DNA of 64,000 bases, taken from contig NZ_CALPCI010000001.1 in NCBI RefSeq assembly GCF_943192935.1, positions 62,001 through 126,000 on the forward strand. Reading direction: 5' to 3'. Position numbers and translations under genes: made by a program. This DNA is from Limosilactobacillus caecicola. Lineage in GTDB: Bacteria; Bacillota; Bacilli; Lactobacillales; Lactobacillaceae. Below the pieces are notes generated by a model. It saw only the letters and a list, made by a program, of their open reading frames with translations, was not told where the DNA came from and did not search any database. Positions 1 through 8,179 of the stretch are shown here, piece by piece. Numbering within the stretch: position 1 is the stretch's first letter; the number at the start of each line of letters is the position of its first letter.

Positions 1-54
1 TGTAGTTAAAATGCTTATGGGTGATAACATACATTACCATAATAAAATTCCTTA

Positions 55-1488
55 CTAATTTTTTTCTTTCCGTTTATTAATTAATTTTACAGCTTGGTCA
101 ACAATCGGGGCGTGTAGTAATATAACGCCAACACAGTATACAATCGCTCCCGCAGCTACTTCAACAAGAAGATTAGGGACCGACATACTTATAATACGGC
201 TTAATCTGAATACGATCACAAACATAATAATACCACTCACAAGGTATTTCCAAATAGAATCAAATAATTTTCTCCGGCTTATTGTATTTCTAATATAAAT
301 TAATTGTACTGCCGTGACAGCAAATTCAGAAATTACCGTTGAAATTGCCGCACCTTTTGCATTCCAGATTGCAATTAATAAAACATTAGAAATAATATTC
401 ACGATTGCACCGATAGAAACTGAAATCGTATATTCATTAGTTCTATTTACCGGCATTAAATATTGCGTCCCAGTAACGTTACTCCAAGCAATAAATAAAA
501 TGATTGGCGACTCAAACATCATTAATTTACCGGCAGGTGCGAACGAAGCGCCTAAAAACCAGGGAGCTAACGGGACTGCAATTGCCATTAGCCCAAACAT
601 CATTGGGACGGCTATAGCCGTAATAAAGTCAAAAGAATTATAAAGACTTGTGCGAACTCCTTTGATATCGCCGTTTGAGAACTTGTTTGCAATATGAGGT
701 AACATAACTTGTCCTGAAGCCGTTACAACTGCTAAAACAACCTTAACAATTTTATCAGTATTTTCAAACTGACCTAATTGATTTTGGGAAGACATTCTCC
801 CCAACATCAGCCTATTCACCACAAGATATATTTGAGTTGTAATAGTCGGAATAAAGAGTAGTAAAGATGGATAAAAATGGGAAAATGGTTTCCAATATTT
901 AATTGGGACCCATTTTATAGCCTTACGTAAATATGGCCATAATGTTAAATTCCCAGCTAAACTTGAAAAGCCTAACAATAAAATGTATTTCCCTAAATCT
1001 GCATGACCTTTAACTAATAGGAAAATCAGAGCTACCGAAATTAACTTTACTATTAGGTTTCTTGTAACGATCCTTTGAAAATCTTCCATTCCCATAAAGT
1101 ACCAGGAAACATCGACTCCTGCTGCAACAATCCATAGCGACTGTAAGAGAAAATACACTTTAAAAGTGGAGCTAAAGATCAAAACAGCAACAAGATATAA
1201 TGTAAGAGCTAAAATAATTGTTAAGCCTTGTAATAATTCAATCCCCCAGAATATTCTGGATCTTTCTTCAAGGTTCTCCCGATGATACGCAATTTCTCTG
1301 TTACCATACAGAGCAATTCCCATCTGACCAAACAACAAAAAGAAGGTCATCCAGCTATTCGTATAAGAGTTAATCCCAACCAGATCAGGCCCCAATACAC
1401 GGGAGATGTAGGGAACCGTGATTAGTGGAACAATCAATAACAGGACTTGATATACCACGTTATACAAATAGTTTTTAATAACCTTCAT
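55..1488 (-). CDS. Wzx-type polysaccharide flippase
   Basis: A 477-residue integral membrane protein with about a dozen or more hydrophobic segments and the N-terminal pattern of the MOP-superfamily oligosaccharide flippases (NYLYNVVYQVLLLIVPLITV, then PYISRVLGPDLVG). Members move undecaprenyl-linked repeat units across the membrane for outer assembly. It follows UDP-galactopyranose mutase with a 2-base gap, so the two are co-transcribed. It is the last gene of the exopolysaccharide locus visible here; the cluster probably continues past the left edge. The family is clear; the sugar unit carried cannot be told. Confidence 0.9.
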   Translation of the reverse strand: MKVIKNYLYNVVYQVLLLIVPLITVPYISRVLGPDLVGINSYTNSWMTFFLLFGQMGIALYGNREIAYHRENLEERSRIFWGIELLQGLTIILALTLYLVAVLIFSSTFKVYFLLQSLWIVAAGVDVSWYFMGMEDFQRIVTRNLIVKLISVALIFLLVKGHADLGKYILLLGFSSLAGNLTLWPYLRKAIKWVPIKYWKPFSHFYPSLLLFIPTITTQIYLVVNRLMLGRMSSQNQLGQFENTDKIVKVVLAVVTASGQVMLPHIANKFSNGDIKGVRTSLYNSFDFITAIAVPMMFGLMAIAVPLAPWFLGASFAPAGKLMMFESPIILFIAWSNVTGTQYLMPVNRTNEYTISVSIGAIVNIISNVLLIAIWNAKGAAISTVISEFAVTAVQLIYIRNTISRRKLFDSIWKYLVSGIIMFVIVFRLSRIISMSVPNLLVEVAAGAIVYCVGVILLHAPIVDQAVKLINKRKEKN

Positions 1489-1490
1489 CT

Positions 1491-2609
1491 TTAGTCGTTA
1501 AACTCCTTTTCAACGGTTTTTAACGCTGCTGCAATTACTTGATCCATATTGTAGTAGCGGTATTGCCCAAGGCGGCCACCAAAGATCACGTTGGCAGCAT
1601 TATTTTGCGCTAATTCGGCATACTTTTTGTACAAGCCATTGTTTTTTGAATTGTTAACCGGATAGTATGGTTCATCACTACGGTGCCAGTCAGCTGGGTA
1701 TTCACGGGTAATCACTGTCTTACCTTTGTCGCCCTTGCCAAATTCAAAGTGCTTGTGTTCAATTACCCGCGTATATGGTGTTTCCGCATCCGTATAGTTG
1801 ATAACAGCATTTCCTTGATAATTGTCTTCATCCAACTCTTCGGTTTCAAAGCGCAGACTCCGATATTCAAGTTCGCCAAGTTGATAATCGAAGAATTGAT
1901 CAATCATTCCAGTAAAGACAACTTTCGGATAATCCTTTAAATATTGCTCCTTATTATCAAAGAAATCAACACCAGTTTCAACCTCAATGAGGTCATTATC
2001 TAACATTTTTTCAACAATTTGCGTATAGCCACCAATTGGAATCCCTTGATAGTCATCATTGAAGTAATTGTTGTCATATGTTAACCGAACTGGCAGCCGC
2101 CGAATAATAAAGGCAGGTAACTCAGTTGCTTTCCGGCCCCACTGCTTTTCGGTATAGCCCTTAATTAACTTTTCGTAAATATCGCGACCAATTAATGAAA
2201 TGGCTTGTTCTTCAAGATTTTGGGGATCTTTACCAGCCATTTCTTGCCGTTGCTCATTGATTTTAGCCATGGCTTCATTAGGCGTCCGCACGCCCCACAT
2301 CTTGTTAAAGGTGTTCATGTTGAATGGCATGTTATACATCTCACCCTTGTAATTAGCTACTGGGGAGTTTGTATAACGGTTAAAGTCCGCAAATTGGTTA
2401 ACGTAATCCCACACTTTTTTATTAGAAGTATGGAAAATATGGGCACCATATTGGTGAACCTGGATTCCATCAACTTCTTTGGTATAAATATTTCCAGCAA
2501 TGTGATCGCGCTTTTCAATTACCTTCACGCGTTTTCCACGTTTAGCTGCTTCATAAGCAAAAGTGGCACCAAATAAACCGGCACCAACTACTAGATAATC
2601 ATATTTCAT
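1491..2609 (-). CDS. glf: UDP-galactopyranose mutase
   Basis: A 372-residue flavoprotein that interconverts UDP-galactopyranose and UDP-galactofuranose, supplying galactofuranose to the exopolysaccharide. The N-terminus has the FAD-binding Rossmann motif VVGAGLFGAT near residues 7-16 followed by an acidic strand end (VIEKRDHIAGN). Family blocks include QYGAHIFHTS near residue 53 and the C-terminal FGGRLGQYRYYNMDQVI. Length is normal for bacterial Glf. It starts about 120 bases from the divergent GT4 gene and is followed directly by the flippase. Its presence predicts galactofuranose in the polymer. Confidence 0.96.
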   Translation of the reverse strand: MKYDYLVVGAGLFGATFAYEAAKRGKRVKVIEKRDHIAGNIYTKEVDGIQVHQYGAHIFHTSNKKVWDYVNQFADFNRYTNSPVANYKGEMYNMPFNMNTFNKMWGVRTPNEAMAKINEQRQEMAGKDPQNLEEQAISLIGRDIYEKLIKGYTEKQWGRKATELPAFIIRRLPVRLTYDNNYFNDDYQGIPIGGYTQIVEKMLDNDLIEVETGVDFFDNKEQYLKDYPKVVFTGMIDQFFDYQLGELEYRSLRFETEELDEDNYQGNAVINYTDAETPYTRVIEHKHFEFGKGDKGKTVITREYPADWHRSDEPYYPVNNSKNNGLYKKYAELAQNNAANVIFGGRLGQYRYYNMDQVIAAALKTVEKEFND

Positions 2610-2729
2610 TTTTAACTTCCTATACTTTAATTATTAATGTTTATTTTAGTCAATTATTGTTATAATATCGTATTTAAGTGATATTAACAATATTTTGTAG
2701 CATACTTTAGTCTCTCTTAGGAGTTTTTC

Positions 2730-3797
2730 ATGAAAAAAGGAATTTTGTTTGTACCCTTTATGACTGGCAAAGGTGGAACTGAGTCAGTTGTTCATAATCT
2801 TTTTCAATCCCTTCAAGGCCAAAACAACATTAATCTCACTGTCTATTCGATCGGTGGTAGCGATGAGTATGGTTGGACAAACGGAGTAAATGCAAAAATA
2901 TCAGAAATCAGTCATAGTAGAAAATTACGAACGCTTTATTACCTATTATTTTTACCATCCAAGATCTACAAAATTATTAAAAATGAACAACCAGATTTTG
3001 TGATATCAACTAATCCCATCATGTGGTTTCTCAGTAAAAAAGCAGTTCAAAGGCTAAAGTTAGATATTCCTGTAATTGCCTGGTACCACTATTCACTCCA
3101 GCAAAAACCCATTAAATCGTTATTCTTAAAGTCTGCTGACTATTTTTTGGCAATTAGTAGTGGAATCCGTAATCAATTAGTGGCGCGAGGCATTCAGCAA
3201 GACAAAATCTTTTTAATCTATAATCCAGTTACAAGTGACTATCAACCAATCAAGCGTCCTGACAATGTAACCCATTTCATTTATTTAGGGCGAGTTGATT
3301 TGAATAAGCAAAAAAATGTTCAGGAACTTATGCATGCACTTGCTTTACTACACGGTAAATGGGAACTAGATGTTTATGGAGATGATTCAAAAGCTACTAA
3401 TGTTAAAGATCTAGCTAAAACATTAAATATTAATGATCAGATCAATTGGGAAGGCTTTGTTGCTAATCCATGGTCAAAGATTCCTTCTGCATCGGCTTTA
3501 GTATTAACATCAAAATACGAAGGCCTCCCAATGGTGCTTTGTGAAGCAATCTCTCATGGTATCTATGGTATTAGCTCCAATGTGGCAACTGGACCTGCCG
3601 ATATTATTAATAGTTCTAATGGAGCTTTATATCATCCAGGAAATATCCAGCAACTTGCTGAACAGTTGCAATCGGTGATCGATCATCCTGAAAAGATGCC
3701 GTTACAATCCACCATCATAAATAGCAGTAAGAAATTTTCTATTGATAATTATGGCCATTATTTCATTAATGCATTAAACACAATCTTAAATAAATAA
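2730..3797 (+). CDS. GT4-family glycosyltransferase
   Basis: A 355-residue GT-B fold glycosyltransferase. The N-terminal half has the glycine-rich loop MTGKGGTESVV near residues 11-21. The C-terminal half has the donor-binding pattern SKYEGLPMVLCEAISHG near residues 262-278, matching the E-x7-E motif of GT4 enzymes. It presumably adds one sugar of the exopolysaccharide repeat unit at the cytoplasmic membrane face. It is the only plus-strand gene in the locus, lying between a divergent glf and a convergent GT2, with its own terminator. The acceptor and sugar are unknown. Confidence 0.88.
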   Translation: MKKGILFVPFMTGKGGTESVVHNLFQSLQGQNNINLTVYSIGGSDEYGWTNGVNAKISEISHSRKLRTLYYLLFLPSKIYKIIKNEQPDFVISTNPIMWFLSKKAVQRLKLDIPVIAWYHYSLQQKPIKSLFLKSADYFLAISSGIRNQLVARGIQQDKIFLIYNPVTSDYQPIKRPDNVTHFIYLGRVDLNKQKNVQELMHALALLHGKWELDVYGDDSKATNVKDLAKTLNINDQINWEGFVANPWSKIPSASALVLTSKYEGLPMVLCEAISHGIYGISSNVATGPADIINSSNGALYHPGNIQQLAEQLQSVIDHPEKMPLQSTIINSSKKFSIDNYGHYFINALNTILNK

Positions 3798-3830
3798 CGG
3801 ATTTATCCAAGAACAGGATAAATCCGTTAT
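3794..3830. terminator. Bidirectional terminator between two glycosyltransferases
   Basis: A perfect 15-bp inverted repeat (3794-3808 and 3816-3830) around a 7-base loop. It is followed by a T-rich run on the plus strand and preceded by an A-rich run that gives Us on the minus strand. It lies between the convergent GT4 and GT2 genes and overlaps the GT4 stop codon. Confidence 0.88.
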
Positions 3831-3834
3831 TTGT

Positions 3835-4800
3835 TTAGTTTGCTAGATTTTTAATTTTTTGAGCGTCTTGAACCATTAAATAAGCAAAGAAAATTTTGCC
3901 TTTTAGATGATTTCGCAGCGGTGGATATTTAATAAACGTAGCAATATTAGAAAGCACAGAGCTATGGTTAATAACATCACCATACACTTCAATGTACCTT
4001 TTATCCTTACCAGTTAACCGATCAACATACATCTTTTTAAATTCGTTGCTAACCATGAAAACATGCATCATATTATCTTCGTCCATCTTTTGGTTAAATA
4101 AACGATGAATTAAATAGGGAATCGTATTTTTTTGCTTGCTACCAACAACATTATCCCCATGTTGACGGTACAAAATTGTTGGTTGGTTGAGATATTCAAC
4201 CTTGCCAAAAGCCGCCGCAATTAATGCTAACCACCAATCATGCATGTAGATACGATTAATATCTAATCGATCAAATTCAACGTAATCTTTTAGAGCAGAA
4301 TTAACCATCATCGTACATCCAGTAATGCAGTTACCAAACATCAAATGGGTAAATTGGTGCCAAACATCATCACCATTCATTAACTCATCGCCGTTAAGAT
4401 CAGCATCGACGATTTTTAGATCGGTATGGACGCAAACCGGTGCCCCTTGCTCTTCACTCTGTTGCATCAGTTGCAACGTAGCACCGACTTTATTTGGTAG
4501 CCAATAATCGTCTTGATCAGAAAACATATAGTAGTCTGCGGAAGTGTGTTCAAAAAGATCCATAAACGAATTAACTACTCCCACATTATGGACATGACTC
4601 TCATTAAAAAAATGAATCCGTGCATCTTGTTTTGTGTAGTTACGAATAATATCCTGAGTTCGGTCCTGTGAACCATCATCCCTAATATATAATTGCCAAT
4701 CTGGATAATTCTGATTACGAATTGATTCAATTTGTTCTTTTAAATAACGCTCACCATTATAAGTAGACATCAGAATGACAACTTGCTTTTCCTTTACCAT
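3835..4800 (-). CDS. GT2-family glycosyltransferase
   Basis: A 321-residue GT-A fold glycosyltransferase. It has the N-terminal donor-site block ILMSTYNGERYLKEQI, the first acidic motif YIRDDGSQDRT near residues 38-48, and the metal-binding SDQDDYWLPNKV near residues 93-104. This layout is that of rhamnosyltransferase-like and galactosyl-transferring GT2 enzymes of exopolysaccharide clusters. It follows the Wzz-like gene with a 10-base gap, so it is the last gene of the operon that begins with the priming transferase. Its sugar is unknown. Confidence 0.9.
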   Translation of the reverse strand: MVKEKQVVILMSTYNGERYLKEQIESIRNQNYPDWQLYIRDDGSQDRTQDIIRNYTKQDARIHFFNESHVHNVGVVNSFMDLFEHTSADYYMFSDQDDYWLPNKVGATLQLMQQSEEQGAPVCVHTDLKIVDADLNGDELMNGDDVWHQFTHLMFGNCITGCTMMVNSALKDYVEFDRLDINRIYMHDWWLALIAAAFGKVEYLNQPTILYRQHGDNVVGSKQKNTIPYLIHRLFNQKMDEDNMMHVFMVSNEFKKMYVDRLTGKDKRYIEVYGDVINHSSVLSNIATFIKYPPLRNHLKGKIFFAYLMVQDAQKIKNLAN

Positions 4801-4810
4801 TTTAATTACG

Positions 4811-5431
4811 TTAATTTTTCCCTTTCCAATTCGTCAAGCTGAATGAGACGACCATTCCGACTAACAATCCCAGCGCTGCACCAAGGACTGCATATTTCTT
4901 AACAGACGGTTTGGTGGTGCTATCAATGTCATTTTTACTTGCCATAGAAACAACTTGAACCTTAGACGCCACTGGGCTGTATGTTGAAACCCTTTGTTGG
5001 GCAACTTTGGCAACGGCATTAGCCATTTTAACGGATTTTACTTTACTGGAGGATGTAGCAGAAATAGACAAAACTAACGAGCCTGGATGAGTATGTACAG
5101 AAACAGCGGAGCCCAAATCTTTAGCACTGATATCCTTACGATCATGTTTAGAAAGAGTCTGTCGTGCTAAAGTCATCGTTTTGTTGCTTTCTAAAACTTC
5201 TTCATATGACTTCATCATTCCCAATTCAGCTTGAACAGCAGAATTTTTATAATCTGTAGATTTTAAGTTTTGGCCAACCATAACACTACTCTTAGCCGTG
5301 TAAGTGGTAAACTGCTTTTTCTTAGCATAAAAACCGGCTACCAATATACCAACTATCATTAAAATGATAATGATAAGGACATTTTTGGTAATAATCTTTT
5401 TGAACTCATTTATTGAATAATTTTTTTGCAT
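4811..5431 (-). CDS. Wzz/CpsC-like chain-length determinant
   Basis: Begins MQKNYSINEF, chosen over an upstream in-frame start because an AGGAGAG site lies 8-14 bases before this ATG; the protein is 206 residues. It has a membrane segment near residues 18-36 (NVLIIIILMIVGILVAGFYA), an extracytoplasmic region, and a second membrane segment near the C-terminus (YAVLGAALGLLVGMVVSFSL). This is the two-helix topology of polysaccharide co-polymerases that set chain length. It overlaps the 3' end of the polymerase gene by 26 bases. No CpsD-type kinase or CpsB-type phosphatase lies beside it, which is unusual for this family in Gram-positives. Confidence 0.8.
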   Translation of the reverse strand: MQKNYSINEFKKIITKNVLIIIILMIVGILVAGFYAKKKQFTTYTAKSSVMVGQNLKSTDYKNSAVQAELGMMKSYEEVLESNKTMTLARQTLSKHDRKDISAKDLGSAVSVHTHPGSLVLSISATSSSKVKSVKMANAVAKVAQQRVSTYSPVASKVQVVSMASKNDIDSTTKPSVKKYAVLGAALGLLVGMVVSFSLTNWKGKN

Positions 5432-6605
5432 TCTTCGACTCTCCTGTATTAGCAAATAATGCCAAAATAAAAATGTTGTAAGTAATCTCTAACAAATGTT
5501 GATCAATCATGCTACTAATCATCACTAGCAAAATGATCGTTGGTAAAGCATATTGCTTTTTGATTGTCTCACGAATCGAGATAATAATCATTACTATCAT
5601 CAACACAAGCCCAATAATAATACCATAAATTACTATTAGACGAATATATGATGAATCAATATAAAAGTAAGCTGCCACATTGTTTCTAGATAAATGGAAT
5701 CCTTTTAATCCTCCCCATCCATGTTCAATAATTTTTTGACCAAATAGCGAATAATTATACCTAGATAGGGCAATGTGTCCATAATTAAGCCTACCTGACA
5801 AAACTTCATTCAACTTTTTTAATAATGCATTGTGTGGACTAAAGTAACTCGTTAACAGTATGTAAACATAAGGCAAAATAATACTGAGTGCCCAAAAATG
5901 ATCCACTGAATAATCAATAAGCTTATTTTGCTTTTGGTAAAACTGTGCCTTTCTAGCTATATACATTAAAGGAATAACTAACATAATTAAAATAGTATCT
6001 AATCGAGAATTAGTTATAAAGTACACCATCATACTTAAACCAATCGTTACTAAATAAAATTTATAATTAAGTTTCTGATAATTTAAATAACAATAGGCTA
6101 AGACCAAAAAGAAAACATATGAGGCAAGATCCGTAGGATAGTCAATTCCTAAGCTATATCGATAGATATCATCACGTAAAAAAACAAAGTTTTGAATAAT
6201 TCCTGATAATGAATATATCATGACTAAAAGCAACATTATCAAATTAGTTTGATAATATCTTTCAATAATTTTGTGGAAATCAATTTGTTTTGCTCCAACC
6301 ATAAAGGTCATCAAAACCATTAAAGAATTATTGCCTGTTTTTCTCCATGAAATTGCACCTAGTAGCAAAATTAATGTAACGCCAATGTATCCTTTAAATG
6401 AATATTCATCAAATATGTATATCTTAAGAAGCAAAATACCAACCATTAGATAATTAAACCAGTTTAAGTGTTTTACTTCAAAAAATGGCATAAATGACGT
6501 GTTAATAATGAATGATACTATTAAGGTAACAGTGAGTGCGAAAAAATATATTTTTTCGCCATCAATTCGAGCATTATCAAATTTTGCTATTTTCAATTTA
6601 GCCAA
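5406..6605 (-). CDS. Wzy-like polysaccharide polymerase
   Basis: A 399-residue polytopic membrane protein with roughly ten hydrophobic segments and no recognisable soluble domain, in the position expected for the O-antigen-polymerase-like protein that joins repeat units outside the membrane. Wzy proteins share little sequence, so the call rests on topology and context. The start is TTG, preceded by AGGAGAG with a 7-base spacer; no better ATG is seen nearby. It lies between a DUF4422 transferase and the Wzz-like gene and is markedly AT-rich. Confidence 0.75.
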   Translation of the reverse strand: MAKLKIAKFDNARIDGEKIYFFALTVTLIVSFIINTSFMPFFEVKHLNWFNYLMVGILLLKIYIFDEYSFKGYIGVTLILLLGAISWRKTGNNSLMVLMTFMVGAKQIDFHKIIERYYQTNLIMLLLVMIYSLSGIIQNFVFLRDDIYRYSLGIDYPTDLASYVFFLVLAYCYLNYQKLNYKFYLVTIGLSMMVYFITNSRLDTILIMLVIPLMYIARKAQFYQKQNKLIDYSVDHFWALSIILPYVYILLTSYFSPHNALLKKLNEVLSGRLNYGHIALSRYNYSLFGQKIIEHGWGGLKGFHLSRNNVAAYFYIDSSYIRLIVIYGIIIGLVLMIVMIIISIRETIKKQYALPTIILLVMISSMIDQHLLEITYNIFILALFANTGESKNAKKLFNK

Positions 6606-6626
6606 AATCTCTCTCCTATTTAGTAT

Positions 6627-7391
6627 CTATGCATGCCCCGTAATTTTCCGCTTAATAAAGTTACCGCCCTTGACCAGCCAATTTGTATGTTCCATGAACA
6701 CATACTTAACTTCTACTGTTTGGTATTCAGGATGTTGATCTAACCACACATCGAGCAGTAATTCACTCAGGAAACCATAGACCCGTTGTTCATACACAGA
6801 ATAATCAGAAATATCAGTTTGAGCTTCCACCTTCGCTAAAACATCAAACATCCAAGTACAGTATTCGTCCAGTGGTTGCCGTTTCATAATGAACATGTTA
6901 AACATGTGGGCCCAGGTCCGCTTCATAACCTTTTTGAAAGAAGGATAGTATTCAGGATAATCGTCCTTGATCACCCGTTCCATCACTTCAAATGGTTCAT
7001 GGTGATGAGCATGGAGGTAGTGAGATTCGTTACTTTCAATATAGTAACGGCGCTTAGGAGGCAAGATAATGTCATTGCTTTGCAATAACTGGTTTACCTG
7101 CTCAGTACTTAAGACATCATTCAAATTCTTGTGATGATTTAAACTCAGGTAGCGCCGGTAGTGCACTAACCCCATCGCATCTAAATCAGAAAGGTTCTTC
7201 CACCCCCAGTAAATTGCCGTTAGTTCGTTATAGGTCGGGTTTTTTTCTGAAATATTGTCTCCTGTATTATCGCCCTGAAAGGTCTGGTTTACGTCAGGAT
7301 GGAGTTCCTTACCAACAAAAACCGGCAGATAAAGCTTATCCGTCGGCATTTGGTAATTCTTATGTGCTGCAACTAATACTTTAACCTTCAT
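6627..7391 (-). CDS. DUF4422 glycosyltransferase
   Basis: A 254-residue soluble protein of the DUF4422 family, found in exopolysaccharide and capsule clusters and thought to be glycosyltransferases. Typical blocks are the opening KVLVAAHKNYQMP, the central TAIYWGWKNL and GLVHYRRYLS near residues 58-82, and HHHEPFEVMERVI. It follows the priming transferase by 9 bases. Base composition is less AT-rich than the following polymerase, suggesting that the cluster was assembled from different sources. The sugar transferred is unknown. Confidence 0.82.
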   Translation of the reverse strand: MKVKVLVAAHKNYQMPTDKLYLPVFVGKELHPDVNQTFQGDNTGDNISEKNPTYNELTAIYWGWKNLSDLDAMGLVHYRRYLSLNHHKNLNDVLSTEQVNQLLQSNDIILPPKRRYYIESNESHYLHAHHHEPFEVMERVIKDDYPEYYPSFKKVMKRTWAHMFNMFIMKRQPLDEYCTWMFDVLAKVEAQTDISDYSVYEQRVYGFLSELLLDVWLDQHPEYQTVEVKYVFMEHTNWLVKGGNFIKRKITGHA

Positions 7392-7400
7392 AATTCTCCT

Positions 7401-8051
7401 CTAGTATGCACCGTTCGGTTTAATCATAATTACGACCGTTTTACACATAATTTTTAAATCGAGCCAGATCGAACGGTGCTGAATGTAATCCAAGTCTAAT
7501 TGAACCATCGTGTCAAAATCAACATCGTTCCGACCAGTTACCTGCCAAAGTCCAGTAGCCCCTGGAGTAACCATCAAGCGTTGCTTGTCATAAGCCGTGT
7601 ATTCAGCCACCTCACTTGGCAGTGGTGGCCGTGGCCCTACAATACTCATGTCACCCTTAATGACATTCAGCAATTGGGGAAGCTCATCGAGACTGTACTT
7701 CCGAATTACTCGCCCCACCCGCGTGATTCGCGGGTCATCCTTCATCTTGAACATGGCCCCATTAATTTCATTTTTTTCACGTAGCTTTTCCAATAATTCA
7801 TCGGCATTGGAGACCATCGAACGAAATTTGTAAATCTTAAAGATTTTGCCGTCCTTACCAACCCGCTGCTGATTATAAAAGACTGGTCCATGGGGATCAT
7901 CAATTTTAATGCAAATCGCGATTAGCAAGAGTAGCGGGCTAATGATCACTAAGGCAATGGAAGAAGCCACAATGCCGAAGAGCCGCTTAATAATCCGGTA
8001 ACCATACTGGTGGTTCAGCTGCTCCTCATTAATGTGTATTTCTTGATTCAT
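7401..8051 (-). CDS. Priming undecaprenyl-phosphate sugar-1-phosphate transferase
   Basis: A 216-residue bacterial sugar transferase (WcaJ/EpsE type) that loads the first sugar phosphate on undecaprenyl phosphate at the membrane. There is one N-terminal hydrophobic hairpin near residues 23-48. Signature blocks follow: QQRVGKDGKIFKIYKFRSM, KYSLDELPQLLNVIKGDMSI, VGPRPPLP and PGATGLWQVTGRNDVDF. It is the first gene of the leftward exopolysaccharide operon. The sugar (galactose or glucose) cannot be decided from sequence alone. Length matches short phosphoglycosyltransferases without the large N-terminal domain. Confidence 0.93.
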   Translation of the reverse strand: MNQEIHINEEQLNHQYGYRIIKRLFGIVASSIALVIISPLLLLIAICIKIDDPHGPVFYNQQRVGKDGKIFKIYKFRSMVSNADELLEKLREKNEINGAMFKMKDDPRITRVGRVIRKYSLDELPQLLNVIKGDMSIVGPRPPLPSEVAEYTAYDKQRLMVTPGATGLWQVTGRNDVDFDTMVQLDLDYIQHRSIWLDLKIMCKTVVIMIKPNGAY

Positions 8052-8146
8052 AATCTTCTCTCGCTCTATTTAATAGATATCTTATATATTTTACCAGCTA
8101 CCTGGCCATCCGAAAAGAGGTTTAACCAAATCGTAAGGGAGTTCTA

Positions 8147-8174
8147 ACAAAAAAACGGTCATTTCTGACCGTTA
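8147..8174 (-). terminator. Rho-independent terminator of the glucosaminidase gene
   Basis: An 8-bp perfect stem (8154-8161 with 8166-8173) and a 4-base loop, followed on the minus strand by a run of Us. It lies just past the stop of the large glucosaminidase. Confidence 0.8.
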
Positions 8175-8179
8175 ATTCT

